Source: Parietichytrium sp. I65-24A (Eukaryota; Sar; Bigyra; Thraustochytrida; Thraustochytriidae). From it: DNA of 64,000 nucleotides. Position 1 is the stretch's first letter. Each line of letters begins with the position of its first letter. This document shows, piece by piece, positions 62,383 through 64,000 of this stretch. The translations under genes and the position numbers were made by a program. The stretch spans positions 930,001 through 994,000 of the forward strand of contig BLSF01000003.1 in assembly GCA_012862575.1 (NCBI GenBank), given 5' to 3'. The notes beneath the pieces were generated by a model. That model saw only the letters and a list, made by a program, of their open reading frames with translations. It made no database searches and was not told the DNA's origin.

Positions 62383-64000
62383 TCAGGAGGAAGCGGTTCG
62401 GCCCTTGATGAGATCGGCAGCCTTCTCGCCAATCATGATTGCACAGAGGTTGGTGTTGGCGCTGACGACTTGCGGGGCAATTGAGCAATCTGCAATGCGA
62501 AGGTTTTCGAATCCCCGAACCTTCAGAGTGGCAGGGTCGACCACGGTCATTGGGTCGCTCAACGGCCCCATCTTGCAGCTCGATGTTGGGTGGTAGATTG
62601 TGAGCACCTCTTCTTGGATGTGTTCGATCATGTACTCCTCGCTGTCCGGGTGATATTTGGACCCTTCGTGGATTCTCATGGGTTCAAAGAATCCTTTGCA
62701 GGCCTTGGTTGTTTCGGCTATCTGCCGACATTTCTTGTAACATACCTTGAGGGCTTCCATATCCTCATCCTCCCCCAAGTAGTTGAGGTCCAAGGCTGGG
62801 TATTCGAACGGGTTGCTGCTCACCAGCCGAACCGTCCCAACACTCTTTGGCCGCACTAAGGAAGCCAGAAAAAGTACCGCACGTGGCTTCTCCAGGGGCT
62901 TAAAGCGGGGGTTCTTCTCAACATCAAAGCCAACGTTTCTCTTATCCTGCTCGCTGTCGCCTGCGACGTATGGGCTGTAATTGATTTGCAGGTCATTTCC
63001 GTCTTCCTCTTTGCGCACGCCAGAGCGGAAAAACGCGACAGCAAGTACTCCGGAAAGCATCAGGATACCCTGCGAGAAGATCAAGTACTTGAACAGCTCT
63101 ATGACCATGTTGAATGGGGACAACGTTATAAATGAAGCTTTCTCTTTCACAGGATAAACGAGCGGAACCATGAGATGGTCTTGCATGTTGGAACCCACTC
63201 CTGGAAGGTCTGCGTGAACAGTGACGCCTTTCGATTCGAGATGATCTTTTGGACCAATACCCGACAAGAGCAGGATGTGTGGCGTCGAAAACGCCCCGGC
63301 GCATAAAATTACATCTTTCCTCGCTTTAACAAACTGGTGAGGAACTCTCTCGCTTGCAAGCGCCGCAAGGTCCATCTTTCCTCGCTTGAAGGTGACCCCA
63401 ACAGCACGTTTGCCCTGCAACACAACTTGAGTTACGTGGGCATGACAGGCGACAGTCAAATTCTTGCGCTCGATCGCTTTGTTTCCAAACAAGTACGCAG
63501 AGGCGGTGTCGCATCGCACCCCGTCCTTCACCGTTATCTGCGAAATGGCGGCACCGTCTTGAACTGGGCCATTGTAGTCCGCCGAACGTTTGATACCGAC
63601 TTCGTCACACCCTTCCACAAACCTCTCGCAGCTTTCTCGTGTGGCAAAGCTGATGGAAGGATCAGAGGCGTCAGTAACCGAGACTGGGCCGCCTTTGCCA
63701 CGGTAAACAGAGTCAAACGACAAGTTGCTCTGTTCACTTGTGTGCACGTTTTCGAGTTTCTTAAAGTACGGCAACACATCTTTGTAAGACCAGCCTTTGC
63801 AGCCATATTCGCTCGCCCACTGGTCATAGTTGCGCGGATCGCCTCGTACAGCGAGCATGTAGTTGATCGAGCTACATCCGCCAAGCATCTTGCCGCGGGG
63901 TTGGTGAGAAATCCGGCCTGCAGTCTTTTCCTGGGGCAAACTCCTGTGAGCCCAATCAAGGTCGGTATTTTGCAACGCTGCGCAAGTGAGCAGCGGTGAA
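62383..64000 (-). CDS. GMC oxidoreductase 2, 5' end beyond the window
   Basis: A close tandem paralogue of GMC1 on the same strand. The frame stays open to the window edge. Reading back from 63975 gives SPLLTCAALQNTDLDWAHRS, matching SPLLTCATLQNSDVDWAYRT in GMC1, so the start and FAD fold lie outside. Visible features are GKMLGGCSSINYMLAVRGD, GAFSTPHILLLSGIGP, YHPTSSCKMG and ANTNLCAIMIGEKAADLI. The C-terminus is RTASS rather than RTAN. Differences concentrate in the hydrophobic insertion (VIELFKYLIFSQGILMLSGVL) and charged loops. The FAP-type Cys and Arg positions are also not Cys/Arg here. The high similarity suggests a fairly recent duplication. Confidence 0.92.
   Translation of the reverse strand, partial: SPLLTCAALQNTDLDWAHRSLPQEKTAGRISHQPRGKMLGGCSSINYMLAVRGDPRNYDQWASEYGCKGWSYKDVLPYFKKLENVHTSEQSNLSFDSVYRGKGGPVSVTDASDPSISFATRESCERFVEGCDEVGIKRSADYNGPVQDGAAISQITVKDGVRCDTASAYLFGNKAIERKNLTVACHAHVTQVVLQGKRAVGVTFKRGKMDLAALASERVPHQFVKARKDVILCAGAFSTPHILLLSGIGPKDHLESKGVTVHADLPGVGSNMQDHLMVPLVYPVKEKASFITLSPFNMVIELFKYLIFSQGILMLSGVLAVAFFRSGVRKEEDGNDLQINYSPYVAGDSEQDKRNVGFDVEKNPRFKPLEKPRAVLFLASLVRPKSVGTVRLVSSNPFEYPALDLNYLGEDEDMEALKVCYKKCRQIAETTKACKGFFEPMRIHEGSKYHPDSEEYMIEHIQEEVLTIYHPTSSCKMGPLSDPMTVVDPATLKVRGFENLRIADCSIAPQVVSANTNLCAIMIGEKAADLIKGRTASS

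Noticed and set aside
1-64000. Retroelements, DNA transposons or other mobile elements
   Set aside because: No reverse transcriptase, integrase, transposase or terminal-repeat pair was recognised on either strand; only simple repeats and one diverged non-coding repeat pair were seen.

Overview
The window comes from a compact, intron-poor nuclear genome of a single-celled eukaryote. Sixteen protein-coding genes are recognised with reasonable confidence, plus two weaker candidates. Five short introns (80-143 nt, GTAAGT or GTGAG donors and CAG acceptors) fall in four genes; the remaining genes look single-exon. A B9D1 gene (ciliary transition-zone protein) at 5416..6201 indicates an organism that builds a cilium or flagellum. 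The MAPKK has a plant-type S-x5-T activation loop. A GRK-like RGS-AGC kinase, a RIC8-like protein and a TMEM63/OSCA-type channel are also present. My best guess is a zoosporic stramenopile, for example a thraustochytrid-like labyrinthulomycete. This is inference from gene content and I have no database match.

Layout. 1-13.5 kb: MAPKK (-), coiled-coil protein (+), B9D1 (-, three exons), a DOT1-like SAM methyltransferase (+), SPRYD7 (+) and a four-repeat MYB (-, two exons). 13.5-20.2 kb: gene-poor, with one weak lysine-rich ORF. 20.2-31.2 kb: AGC kinase (+), ankyrin-like/BTB protein (-, two exons), an assembly gap, bacterial-type (mitochondrial) AspRS (+) and a TMEM63/OSCA channel (-, two exons). 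31.2-36.7 kb: gene-poor. 36.7-49.5 kb: three-repeat MYB (+), GRK-like kinase (+), a small weak gene (-), AFG1-type ATPase (+), RIC8-like (+), TPR-Aha1 co-chaperone (-) and NF-YC (+). 49.5-56.4 kb: gene-poor. 56.4-64 kb: GFAT (+) and two tandem GMC oxidoreductases (-), the second running off the window.

How the genes relate. They do not form an operon-like system. Signalling is prominent: three kinases (MAPKK, AGC kinase with a hydrophobic motif, GRK-like). The GRK-like kinase and the RIC8-like Galpha chaperone/GEF lie about 3.4 kb apart. Transcription is represented by two multi-repeat MYBs and NF-YC, and the NF-YC upstream region carries three CGTTAC sites about 20 bp apart.

I found no single undescribed system. 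The most useful leads are the four-repeat MYB with a Cys/His-rich N-terminus, the TPR-Aha1 hybrid, Asn-rich codon-repeat inserts in three unrelated conserved proteins, an exact 12-mer shared by three intergenic regions, clustered GTAC palindromes in non-coding DNA, and GA tracts that run straight into start codons. Splice junctions, starts and family assignments were read by eye and are not confirmed by transcripts or searches.
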